Source: Flavobacterium gilvum (GTDB lineage Bacteria; Bacteroidota; Bacteroidia; Flavobacteriales; Flavobacteriaceae). Taken from it: a stretch of DNA of 64,000 nucleotides. Below are positions 53,551-62,406 of this stretch, piece by piece. The notes under the pieces are model-generated. The model had not been told where the DNA came from, did not search any database, and was given only the letters and a program-made list of their open reading frames with translations. A program made the position numbers and the translations under genes. The stretch's first letter is position 1. The number at the start of each line of letters is the position of its first letter. Where the stretch lies: NCBI RefSeq assembly GCF_001761465.1, contig NZ_CP017479.1, positions 4,092,001 to 4,156,000 of the forward strand, given 5' to 3'.

Positions 53551-54234
53551 TTACATTAAAGGTATTTTTCCCAGATTAATACGTATAAAAGTGTCTATTG
53601 AGCTGCTTTTCCCTTCATCATAGATTTCATACCAGATAATTTGTACGACACCTTCCTGATCTTGATCTTCTTTGCTATAAATTAACGTATTCCTTATTTT
53701 TTCCTTTGCTTTCTGTGGATCTTTTATATGAGCAGACGTTTCGAACCATTCGTGAATTATTTTTCGTGCTTCGGAAATGAAATAAAAATCTATTGTATCA
53801 TCGCTTTCAGTGAAGTCATCTATAAAATCAGCGCAACCTTTACGAGTTTCATATTCAACTTTATACAGGTGCTTTCGGTGTTTTTCATAAAGTGTTTTTC
53901 CTGGATAAAGTTCATTTACCAGATAAGATAACAAAATTCTTATCGTCGTAAGTCTTTGTTGACCATCAATAACTTCGTACCATTGGTTATCATCAAAATC
54001 ACTTTTCAATTCGTTGTTAACTTTTGTTTCGTCCGTACATTTTTTTATGACTATTGGTTGAAGACAATAAAATTCCTTTTCAGCTTTATTGGGTTTGATG
54101 GCAAAACTGTAAATGTCATTTAATAAATCTTTAATCTGTACTTCAGACCATCTGTAACCTCGTTGGTAAGAAGGAATGAAAAAATTTTTACCCAGCAATT
54201 CACTGATTGAGAATAAACCTATACTATTATCCAT
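53551..54234 (-). pseudogene. DUF262 (GmrSD/DndB-like) gene truncated by the IS
   Basis: 227 residues, N-terminal half of a DUF262 protein. The signature SISELLGKNFFIPSYQRGYRW, DGQQRLTTIRIL and the start of the F-x-R-x-N-x-G-x-x-P-L motif (TFIRINLGKIPL) are present. The next residues come from the IS end, which supplies the stop codon. DUF262 proteins act as nucleases against modified DNA (GmrS) or as anti-phage factors. The missing C-terminal part is not on the far side of the IS, so the gene was deleted beyond this point. Immediately downstream of hsdS. Confidence 0.85.
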
Positions 54235-54264
54235 AAACTATGATTTTAAAATGTCTTTTATATA

Positions 54265-55563
54265 TTATTTTTCTGCATTGGTTATATTCATTTCCTCCAC
54301 AGTCGTTTGTATTTCCTCCACATCAATCATCCCGCTCATCAGCCTCGGCAATAAAATATCGCGGGCTTCATTCAAGAGGTGGTTTTGTTTTGTAAGATTG
54401 AACAATTGAGTATGTATCACCGATGTAATTTCACTGAATAGTTTTAAAGATTCTTCGTTGGGCCAAATAATATCTAAAGCATTAAATTTACTTTTGGACA
54501 ATTCAGGAAAAGTAGCACCAGTTGCATGACTTTTAAATTCTTCAACTCTATACTTAAAATTGTATATGAGGAATCCTTTATCAAACTCATTTGTTGGTGT
54601 AACATTAATAAATCCTTGATTAGTTGTAAACGGTTTGTTTATCAAAGCAAACAATCCAATAGTAGCTCGACTGGTCATCATAAATGAATTAGTATCTAAA
54701 AGTTTTGCAGAGCTTTTCTTCAAACCAAACTCTGTGATTTTTTGGCTACTATCTAAAACACATAAGCTGTTTGCTTTGGATAAATCAGTGGGTGAAAACC
54801 AAGTAATATCGCCACCATCCCAATATTCATCAACAGTTCTAGATGGAGTTCCTCCACCTGAAACTTTACATACATCCCCAATCGTTTTCTTCTCCCACCC
54901 CTCCGGCAACCCCGTCTCCTCATCAAACTTAGCCGTTTCATGACCCGGGAAACGCATTTTTACAAACCATTCTTCATAAGTAAGTTGGGCTTTTTCTTCC
55001 AGTAATTTGATGCGCTTGAGGTTGTTCTCTATCAAATCATCATAGGCCGATAGGATGGAGGCTATTTTGCGTTGGGTTACTTTGGATTTGGGGATTTGAA
55101 CTTTAGCTGAATATATTTTAGCTGGTGAGGTATGTTTTACTGTTGCACCTGATGAAGAACCTGCTATATACCTTTGATAGGAATGAGTTCTTAAAAGCCA
55201 ATAAATAAATTCTAAATCACAATCATGATTTTTTAAAGACACTAAACCTATTCGTTGATTATGTAGGTAAACATTTTTTGGGTCATTAGGAATTCTTGCT
55301 GAAAATCCAAGTGTATCGGCTTGTTTACTAAGGTCTGTCATAGTTACGATTACATCACCTGCTGATAAAACAAAATCTGAAGAAATGGGGCCTTCATAAT
55401 ATTTCATTTTATCACTTTTAAACCCACCACCGATTGCAAAATTTCCAGGTGTTAATAATAAATTTTTATTAGGTTCATCTACAAAAAATTCTCCTTTAAA
55501 ACCATATCCATGTTTAATAGTAATTAGATCTCCTAATAAGTATTCTTTCCAACCCTCTCTCAT
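54265..55563 (-). CDS. hsdS: Type I restriction-modification specificity subunit HsdS
   Basis: 432 residues, two target recognition domains: the first (WKEYLLGDLITIKHGYGFKGEFF) and the second (WEKKTIGDVCKVSGGGTPSRT), each followed by a long spacer helix (IASILSAYDDLIENNLKRI, ITSVIHTQLFNLTKQNHLLNEARDILLPRLM). It sets the DNA sequence recognised. Overlaps hsdM by four bases (ATGA). 30 bp before DUF262. Confidence 0.93.
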   Translation of the reverse strand: MREGWKEYLLGDLITIKHGYGFKGEFFVDEPNKNLLLTPGNFAIGGGFKSDKMKYYEGPISSDFVLSAGDVIVTMTDLSKQADTLGFSARIPNDPKNVYLHNQRIGLVSLKNHDCDLEFIYWLLRTHSYQRYIAGSSSGATVKHTSPAKIYSAKVQIPKSKVTQRKIASILSAYDDLIENNLKRIKLLEEKAQLTYEEWFVKMRFPGHETAKFDEETGLPEGWEKKTIGDVCKVSGGGTPSRTVDEYWDGGDITWFSPTDLSKANSLCVLDSSQKITEFGLKKSSAKLLDTNSFMMTSRATIGLFALINKPFTTNQGFINVTPTNEFDKGFLIYNFKYRVEEFKSHATGATFPELSKSKFNALDIIWPNEESLKLFSEITSVIHTQLFNLTKQNHLLNEARDILLPRLMSGMIDVEEIQTTVEEMNITNAEK

Positions 55564-57140
55564 AACTGCACACTTTGAATTTGTTGCATCAATCGGTTGG
55601 CCTCTTCATTCAAAGTTGCCAATTCGCTATGTATCTCTGTCATTCGTCCTTGGTAATCAAAGTCCATGTCCAGCTCAACCACCACACCCACATAACGGCC
55701 GGGTGTAAGGCTGTAATCTTGGGCGGCTACTTCTTCCAAATCCACAATTTTGCAAAGGCCTTCCATATCGGTATACTTTCCGTCTGGGAACTTTTCGTTA
55801 AACCAATTATTGTTGGCACTTACTTCGGGTTTTTCGCCACGAAATAGCGCCATGATAGCCGTAAGACCTTCCATTTGTTCCTCGCTGAAATCATTAATGG
55901 TCGTCGTCACCTTGCGAAAGGTGTTGCGCGCATCGATCATCAGGATTTTGTTTTTGTTTTCGGGCTTTTTGCCTTTGTTGTAAAACCACACATGGCAGGG
56001 CAACGATCGGGTATAGAAAAAGTTGTTTCCCACCGAGACGATACATTCCACATCGCCGGTTTCTATCAATTGCTGGCGGATGCGTTTTTCGGCATTTCCG
56101 GCATCGGTCGCGGAGGAAGCCATGACAAATCCGGCGCGTCCCGTTCCGTTCAGATATGAATGGAAATACTGCATCCAAAGGTAATTTCCGTTGCTTACGG
56201 TTCCGTTTCCGGTAAGTGGTGCGCCAAAAGGCAGACGCTCGTCTTCGGCCAGGAATTTGTTTTTGGCATCTACCTTATCCACATTAAAAGGCGGATTGGC
56301 CATGACAAAATCGCATTTTCCGGTCAGGTTGTGTGGGTTGGTATAAAAGCTGTTGCTTTCTATGATTTTGCCCTCGATACCGTGAATGGCCAAGTTCATT
56401 TTGGCCAGCTTGGCGTTGTTGCTTTTCAGCTCGGTGCCATAAACGGTGATGGATTCGTTCACGCTTTTATGGTCGTGATCCTGTATAAAATGGGCAGTTT
56501 GCACAAACATACCCCCAGATCCGCAAGCAGGATCATGCACGATTCCGTGATTGGGCTGTATAAAATTCACAATCAGGTTTACCAATGACGGAGGCGTAAA
56601 GAATTCGCCGCCTTCCTGGGCACCGGCACCCTGCATGGAGAATTTCATCAAGAAAAATTCATAGATGCGCCCGAAAACATCACCTTTGGCATGGCGAACG
56701 GCATCCTTATTAAACACGCGAACCAAATCGCGCAACAGTTTATCGTCGAATTCCTGAAAGCTTTTCGGTAAAATACCTGCCAAATCGGGGTATTCGGCCT
56801 CTATGAGTTTCATGGCATTGTTGATGGCATCGGCTATGTCCTCGCTTTCGGGCAGTGCGGCGAGGTAATCGTATTTGGCTTTTTCGGGCAATAGGATTGC
56901 TCCGGCAGCGGCGTAATCGTCTTTGGTGGCTTCACGCTGCGTTCCCGTGCGTGGGTTTATGGGCAAGGAATTGGCAACACTTATTTTGGCATCTTCATAA
57001 CGGTTTTGGGCAAAACGCAATAACACTAAACCCAATAAAGGATCTTTGTATTCGGCAGCGGTAAGTTTGGAGTTTCCTCTGAGTTCGTCGGCGGCATCCC
57101 AGAGTTCTTTTTCTAAATTTTTTATTTGTTCTTGAGTCAT
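55560..57140 (-). CDS. hsdM: Type I restriction-modification methyltransferase subunit HsdM
   Basis: 526 residues. The N-terminal helical domain (LEKELWDAADELRGNSKLTAAEYKDPLLGLVLLR) is followed by the N6-adenine methylase core: SAM motif DPACGSGGMF near residue 202 and catalytic NPPF near 282. It methylates adenine for host protection. Codon use is clearly more GC-rich than the neighbours (58% G+C in one 60-base stretch at 56101, versus about a third elsewhere), which points to recent gain. HsdR is not in the window. Confidence 0.95.
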   Translation of the reverse strand: MTQEQIKNLEKELWDAADELRGNSKLTAAEYKDPLLGLVLLRFAQNRYEDAKISVANSLPINPRTGTQREATKDDYAAAGAILLPEKAKYDYLAALPESEDIADAINNAMKLIEAEYPDLAGILPKSFQEFDDKLLRDLVRVFNKDAVRHAKGDVFGRIYEFFLMKFSMQGAGAQEGGEFFTPPSLVNLIVNFIQPNHGIVHDPACGSGGMFVQTAHFIQDHDHKSVNESITVYGTELKSNNAKLAKMNLAIHGIEGKIIESNSFYTNPHNLTGKCDFVMANPPFNVDKVDAKNKFLAEDERLPFGAPLTGNGTVSNGNYLWMQYFHSYLNGTGRAGFVMASSATDAGNAEKRIRQQLIETGDVECIVSVGNNFFYTRSLPCHVWFYNKGKKPENKNKILMIDARNTFRKVTTTINDFSEEQMEGLTAIMALFRGEKPEVSANNNWFNEKFPDGKYTDMEGLCKIVDLEEVAAQDYSLTPGRYVGVVVELDMDFDYQGRMTEIHSELATLNEEANRLMQQIQSVQL

Positions 57141-57478
57141 GAAGTATTTTAAAAACGTGATAATATTTGTATTCTATGCTAAATGGCTAAAGTAACTAAT
57201 TATTTAATAAAGGACATTGATGAAAATCATAATCCGATTAATTTTTCAAAAAAAAAACGAGTAATTAACTTAAGGAGCTATTAGAGTATTCCTATTGTTT
57301 TGTTTTTAGATGATTATTTTTCACAAAAACAAATAAAAGCCTGGTTGATAATTGATAACATGGTACTTCGTTAGAATTGAGATACCAAAAGTATATTCAT
57401 AATAAATTGATAAATTACTTTAAACAACTTCCATTTTAGCCTATTTTAGGGGCTTGTAATTTATCCCGTTATTTGGCT

Positions 57479-58711
57479 ATGACATTAAAAATAATCCACA
57501 CTTCTGACTGGCATCTCGGCCAAACATTTTTGCAGAAATCAAGAATAGAAGAGCACCAATTGTTCATTGACTGGCTTTTAGAAACTGCCAAAACGAAAAA
57601 TATTGATGCCATCATTGTGGCTGGGGATATTTTTGACGTTTCAAACCCGTCGATAGAAGCATTAAATAAATACCATTATTTCCTCACCGAAGCATTTAAA
57701 AGTGAAATTCAAGTTATAATTACCGGAGGCAACCATGATTCTGCTGCACGTTTGAATTCTTATAAAGATATTTTTGAAATTCTGAATATATCGGTTGTTG
57801 GCGGAGAACACGGTAATTTAGGAGCTGTCATCCCTGTTTTTAAACGGAAAGAAGAAACACCTCGAGCTGTAGTAACAGTAGTTCCTTATCTGCGAGACGG
57901 AGATATCAGAAAAATTTCCGAAGGAGAAAGCCTTAATGAAGCACATGGATTATTTACCGTTGAGGTTAAGAAACACTATGACAATTTATTGCAACAAGCC
58001 AAAGAAAAACATGCAGACATTCCTGTTATTGGCACTGCCCATTTATTTGTTACAGGTTCTGTCACCAGCGAACCATCAGAAAAAAAAATGCACGTTTTGG
58101 CGGGGACATTAGGCCAAATTCCTTCTACTGTTTTTTCTGAGGGATATGATTACGTTGCCATGGGACATATTCACAAACCACAGTTGATTGCACATCCTGA
58201 AAACGTTGTATTGAGATACTCGGGATCCCCTATTCCCTTAAGTTTCAGTGAACGTAACGACCAAAAAGAAGTTACGTTGTTGACAATTGAAGGTAAAAAT
58301 ATTGCTTTTGCTCCTATTCCTGTACCCTTAAAAAGGGATATTATCAGATTTGAGGGTACTGCAAACGAAATTATCGATAAAATAAAATCATATCACTCAT
58401 CTAATGAATTAACAACTTGGGGAGAAATCATTATCACCGAAAAAGTCAATTTTATTGAATTCAATGAACAGATTAATGAATTGTGTTTTGAAAAAAACAT
58501 AGAAATCCTCAACCGTAGTACCAGAATAACCAATTCTGAAATAGCATCGGTCAGAGAACATTTCATTGTCGGAACAGATAATAATCCGCTCGATGACGTT
58601 CATGAAATTTTCAAATTGCGATGCGAAAAAAAAGGTATTAATGAAGAAGGAATCAATGAACTGATGCCCTTATTTAATCAGATTTTGGAAAAAGTTAAAG
58701 CAACTGAATAG
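57479..58711 (+). CDS. sbcD: SbcD/Mre11-type nuclease subunit
   Basis: 410 residues from ATG 57479, chosen over a TTG two codons earlier. Metallophosphoesterase sites in order: HTSDWHLGQTF, VAGDIFDVSNPS, GGNHDSAAR, GTAHLFVTG, and MGHIHKPQ. The C-terminal part bears the capping domain. With SbcC it opens and trims hairpin and protein-blocked DNA ends. It starts a two-gene operon with sbcC. The 332-bp gap before it (57141-57472) shows no sure gene. Confidence 0.95.
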   Translation: MTLKIIHTSDWHLGQTFLQKSRIEEHQLFIDWLLETAKTKNIDAIIVAGDIFDVSNPSIEALNKYHYFLTEAFKSEIQVIITGGNHDSAARLNSYKDIFEILNISVVGGEHGNLGAVIPVFKRKEETPRAVVTVVPYLRDGDIRKISEGESLNEAHGLFTVEVKKHYDNLLQQAKEKHADIPVIGTAHLFVTGSVTSEPSEKKMHVLAGTLGQIPSTVFSEGYDYVAMGHIHKPQLIAHPENVVLRYSGSPIPLSFSERNDQKEVTLLTIEGKNIAFAPIPVPLKRDIIRFEGTANEIIDKIKSYHSSNELTTWGEIIITEKVNFIEFNEQINELCFEKNIEILNRSTRITNSEIASVREHFIVGTDNNPLDDVHEIFKLRCEKKGINEEGINELMPLFNQILEKVKATE

Positions 58712-58758
58712 TTCTAAAGTAATTTCGTGACCGTATTAAAAAATCAATTCTGTAAAAA

Positions 58759-61700
58759 ATGAAAATCCTCAAGATCAACATCAATAATATTCACTCATTA
58801 AAAGGAATCCAGCCAGAAATAAATTTTTCTGAAGGCATATTGGGCAATGCGGGTTTGTATGCCATTACAGGTCAGACAGGTGCCGGGAAATCGACAATTT
58901 TGGATGCCATAACGCTTGCTTTATACGGAAAAACCAATCGGCACGGTAATGATAAACCTTCGGAGGAAATCATTACACGTAATCAAAAAGAAGCTTTTTC
59001 GGAAGTTACTTTTGAAGTAGATAATGAGGTTTATTTGGCTAAATGGAATGCAGCTTTCACGAGAACGGGATCGTTGCGTTCCGATGTAAGGCAGTTGTAC
59101 AAAATTGATGGGGATAATTTTTTATTATTGGCAGACAAAGTAAAAGAAGTTGACCTAAAAATTGAAGAAATCATCGGATTAAAATACGAGCAGTTTACCA
59201 AATCCATATTGCTGGCACAGAATAATTTTTCGGCTTTCTTAAAAGCAAAACCAGACGAACGTGCCGAAATGCTGAGTAAAATTACAGGAACCCAGATTTA
59301 TGAGTTGATTTCAAAAAAGGTTTTTGAACAAGCCAAAACGCTTGAAAGCGAAATTAACATTCTTAGAAGTTCTATCAATGCCAATTTTTTAAGCCAAGAA
59401 GAGCTAGAAAAAATCACGAATGATATTTTAGAAAAGGAAAAAACGGCCACCATTCAAAAGAATCAATTGGATACTTTGATTGCCGAAATTGCTTGGTTGG
59501 ACGCGATCGATTTGGTTAAAAAAGAAATAGAAAACAAGAATACGGAATTACAGGAAATTGACGAACATTTTAAGCAAAATGAAGCTATTTATCTAAAGTT
59601 GGCCGATTTTAACAAAGCTAAATTAATTGAGACTGATTTTCAAGCTTTTCAAAATGCTGAAATAAATTGTCAAAATAATTTTAATGAGACAACTACAACT
59701 GCTGAAAGCGTAAAAAACCTGTCAGAACAACTCAGTAACACTGAACCAAAATTAAAAATTGCTTCCATCAATTTACAAGCAGCAAAAGGCGAATTGTTAC
59801 TGAAAAAACCGTTGATTGAACAGGCAAAATCAACGATTAACGCTATATCGGCAAACAAAGAAATTCTAAATGAAATCGCTCCTAGATTCAAAAGAACAAC
59901 CGAAGATAATGCTGTTAATGAGAAAAATTTAGCTTCAGAAACTCAAAAAAAATCAGCTTTGGAACAAACAATTTCTGCGAATGAAAAGGTAATAGTTTCT
60001 CTCAGTAAATACGAATCTTGGGATGCCGAAAAAGGATCTGTAGAGCTGCTTTATCGTGATATTGAAACATTGCAATCAGAAATTAATAATACTAGCATTG
60101 ATCAATTGCAGGAACAGCTATCGGCCTACGATCAGGAGAAAATTGGAGTTGAAAATCTGATACCTAAGCTCCATGAAGAAATCAACAAACTCACCAATGA
60201 CACAGCTTCAATTGAAAAACAGAAAAATGAATTTCCCTCTTTTGAAATATTAAGCCAAACAAAAGAAGATTTAAACAAACAACTTGAAAACTGGGCTAAA
60301 CTTGCAAAATATATTGAAACCTCTGCAGTTGAAAAAGAAAATTTAAAAAAAGTCGAAGAAGATTTAAAAAAAGGGAAAGTCCAGAAAGAAAATCTTGAAA
60401 AACTGATTTCCGAAAAAAAGGATTTGGTTAAAACGCTGGAAGAAAACAAAACACTGAAACTTTTGGTGGCAAGTTTGGAAGAACACCGACACAACCTGAA
60501 AGACGGTGATCCTTGTGCATTATGTGGTTCTACCAAGCATCCGTATGCACTCAATTTGCCTAAAGATCTTGAGGAAAATGATGATTCTAAAATAGAAAAA
60601 ATTAGTTCAGAATTAAAAGGTCTGAATGCAGAAGAAGTCAACTGTATTAAAAGTATTTCGGCTTTGGAACAGCAAATACTGACTTCCAAAAACAATCTGC
60701 CGATTTTAGAACGCGAAATAAACGTCCTGAAAACGATATTAAAAATTGATACTCCCCTCACTGCCGACATTATCCAGTTGAATTCGGATGAAACAACCAG
60801 ATTATTAGAGAAAACAGAGGAACATGTAGCAAGTTTATCGGGTTTGACCTCATCTTTAGAAGTACAGACAAAGTTACTGTCATCAAAGAAAGATATTTTG
60901 AATAAGGTGGAAATGATCCATAAGGATTATCAAACTGCTTCGGCCAGCATCATAAAAAACAAAGGGGCAATCAAAAACAATTTTGAGATAATTGTTGAAA
61001 AATTCCAACAGTTCGGGCATACTTTGGACACCCAAAATTTAGAATCAGTTGCTATTATCCATAAACAATTAACCGCCACATGCACATTGTTAAATGAGGA
61101 AAAGGAAAAACTGAAAGCCAACCAAAATACACTTGGCGAACTTAAAACCAGCCTTGCCACTTTGCAAACTCAGGATAAAAATTTTAAAACTGAAATCGAA
61201 AGCCTGAAAAAAGAAATCACAAAGCTTACTGAATTGGAAAAAACATATTCGGATCAGCTACACAATCAAACAAAAACTTTTATCTTAAAATCTCCTGTAG
61301 AAGAAGAGAACCGACTTCAGGAAATCGTCAATAGAGGGCAGGAATCTGTCGACAAACTTACTCAAACTTTCAATACGCTTTCGGCAACGATAAAAACCAA
61401 AAAAGAAACATTAGAAAAACTGACATCCGAAAAAACGGAATTGGACAAAAAGCAAGAAACTTCAAAACAAAATCTGCAAAGTAAACTGTCTGAAAATAAT
61501 TTTGAATCGCTTGAAGCGTTAACAGAAGCCCTTTCGCTTACTGACAACGAGTCGATTTCTGTACAAAAAAAGAATTTTGACATTAGTAAACAACAGACCG
61601 AAGGTGCTTTAAAATCAAGTCGCGACCGACTTGAAGTTCTTTTAGGAAACCCTCTAACGGCAAAATCCAAAGACGAATTAACGACCTACAGAACCGAATT

Positions 61701-62337
61701 GGATGCCATCAGTTCTGCCTTACATCAGGAAATCGGACAACTGAGAGAGCAAATCGAAAATAACGGGAGAATCCTGGAAGAGAACAAACAGATCGTGGAG
61801 AATATCAATTCCAAAACCAAAGATTTTGAAAAATGGGAATTATTGAACAAAACCATCGGATCGGCAGATGGTAAAACATTTAAAAAATTCGCCCAGGATT
61901 TCACACTCTCACTATTGATTCAGCACGCCAATAAGCATCTGGAAACCATGTTCAGACGATACGAACTTTTCAAAGATGATAATTCAGAAGAAATGGAGTT
62001 ACAAATAAAAGACAACAGTTTTTATGGTGAAATCCGGAACATCAATTCGCTTTCCGGTGGCGAAACTTTTTTGGTAAGTTTGTCACTGGCACTTGGTCTT
62101 TCTGATTTGGCCAGCAAAAAAACTAAAATACGTTCTTTGTTTATAGACGAAGGTTTTGGAACGCTTGACCCTGAAAACCTAAACAATGCACTTGATACTC
62201 TGGAAATGCTTCGCCAAACCGAAAACCGCCAAATAGGCATTATTTCACATATTGACGAACTCAAAAAAAGAGTCACCACTCAAATCAAGGTAAATAAAAT
62301 TTCAAATGAATATAGTAACCTTGAAATAGTGGATTGA
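58759..62337 (+). CDS. sbcC: SbcC/Rad50-type ATPase subunit
   Basis: 1192 residues. Walker A GQTGAGKSTILDAI near residue 38, long coiled coil with the zinc hook CALC near residue 586 (DGDPCALCGSTKH), a second coiled coil, then the signature LSGGETFLVSLSLALGLSDL and Walker B SLFIDEGFGTLDP. The ABC halves come together with the hook at the far end. 48 bp after sbcD; a terminator hairpin follows. Confidence 0.95.
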   Translation: MKILKININNIHSLKGIQPEINFSEGILGNAGLYAITGQTGAGKSTILDAITLALYGKTNRHGNDKPSEEIITRNQKEAFSEVTFEVDNEVYLAKWNAAFTRTGSLRSDVRQLYKIDGDNFLLLADKVKEVDLKIEEIIGLKYEQFTKSILLAQNNFSAFLKAKPDERAEMLSKITGTQIYELISKKVFEQAKTLESEINILRSSINANFLSQEELEKITNDILEKEKTATIQKNQLDTLIAEIAWLDAIDLVKKEIENKNTELQEIDEHFKQNEAIYLKLADFNKAKLIETDFQAFQNAEINCQNNFNETTTTAESVKNLSEQLSNTEPKLKIASINLQAAKGELLLKKPLIEQAKSTINAISANKEILNEIAPRFKRTTEDNAVNEKNLASETQKKSALEQTISANEKVIVSLSKYESWDAEKGSVELLYRDIETLQSEINNTSIDQLQEQLSAYDQEKIGVENLIPKLHEEINKLTNDTASIEKQKNEFPSFEILSQTKEDLNKQLENWAKLAKYIETSAVEKENLKKVEEDLKKGKVQKENLEKLISEKKDLVKTLEENKTLKLLVASLEEHRHNLKDGDPCALCGSTKHPYALNLPKDLEENDDSKIEKISSELKGLNAEEVNCIKSISALEQQILTSKNNLPILEREINVLKTILKIDTPLTADIIQLNSDETTRLLEKTEEHVASLSGLTSSLEVQTKLLSSKKDILNKVEMIHKDYQTASASIIKNKGAIKNNFEIIVEKFQQFGHTLDTQNLESVAIIHKQLTATCTLLNEEKEKLKANQNTLGELKTSLATLQTQDKNFKTEIESLKKEITKLTELEKTYSDQLHNQTKTFILKSPVEEENRLQEIVNRGQESVDKLTQTFNTLSATIKTKKETLEKLTSEKTELDKKQETSKQNLQSKLSENNFESLEALTEALSLTDNESISVQKKNFDISKQQTEGALKSSRDRLEVLLGNPLTAKSKDELTTYRTELDAISSALHQEIGQLREQIENNGRILEENKQIVENINSKTKDFEKWELLNKTIGSADGKTFKKFAQDFTLSLLIQHANKHLETMFRRYELFKDDNSEEMELQIKDNSFYGEIRNINSLSGGETFLVSLSLALGLSDLASKKTKIRSLFIDEGFGTLDPENLNNALDTLEMLRQTENRQIGIISHIDELKKRVTTQIKVNKISNEYSNLEIVD

Positions 62338-62358
62338 GGTTTTTGATAACCTCTTTTT
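62336..62358 (+). terminator. Terminator after sbcC
   Basis: GAGGTT pairs with AACCTC around a short T-rich loop, then TTTTT. Confidence 0.7.
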
Positions 62359-62406
62359 ATACTTACACAGCTATCTAAAATTTTAAAAAATCTAATAAAA
62401 ATAGTT

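Larger units (their letters stand above)
50914..53555 (+). mobile_element. IS21-family insertion sequence
   Basis: 2642 bp between ends TGGAAAAAACGGTCAAATTGACCACC-type (left) and a TG...TTGACCACC inverted end (right, ending CA at 53555); 18 of 26 end positions match. Each end carries four copies of a TTGACCACC-type repeat at 22-30 bp spacing, the transposase-binding multimers of IS21 elements. It encodes istA and istB. I find no target duplication: the left flank ends AATACAC and the right begins TTAAAGG. Confidence 0.9.

Noticed and set aside
50914..53555. Target site duplication of the IS21 element
   Set aside because: Checked flanks (AATACAC left, TTAAAGG right) do not match; no duplication was reported.
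57183..57374. Open stretch MAKVTNYLIKDIDENHNPIN..., with one in-frame TAG, then SIPIVLFLDDYFSQKQ... to a second stop
   Set aside because: 66 codons with a single stop may be a decayed small gene, but AT-rich DNA can give this by chance and I see no family or start signal. Left as gap sequence.
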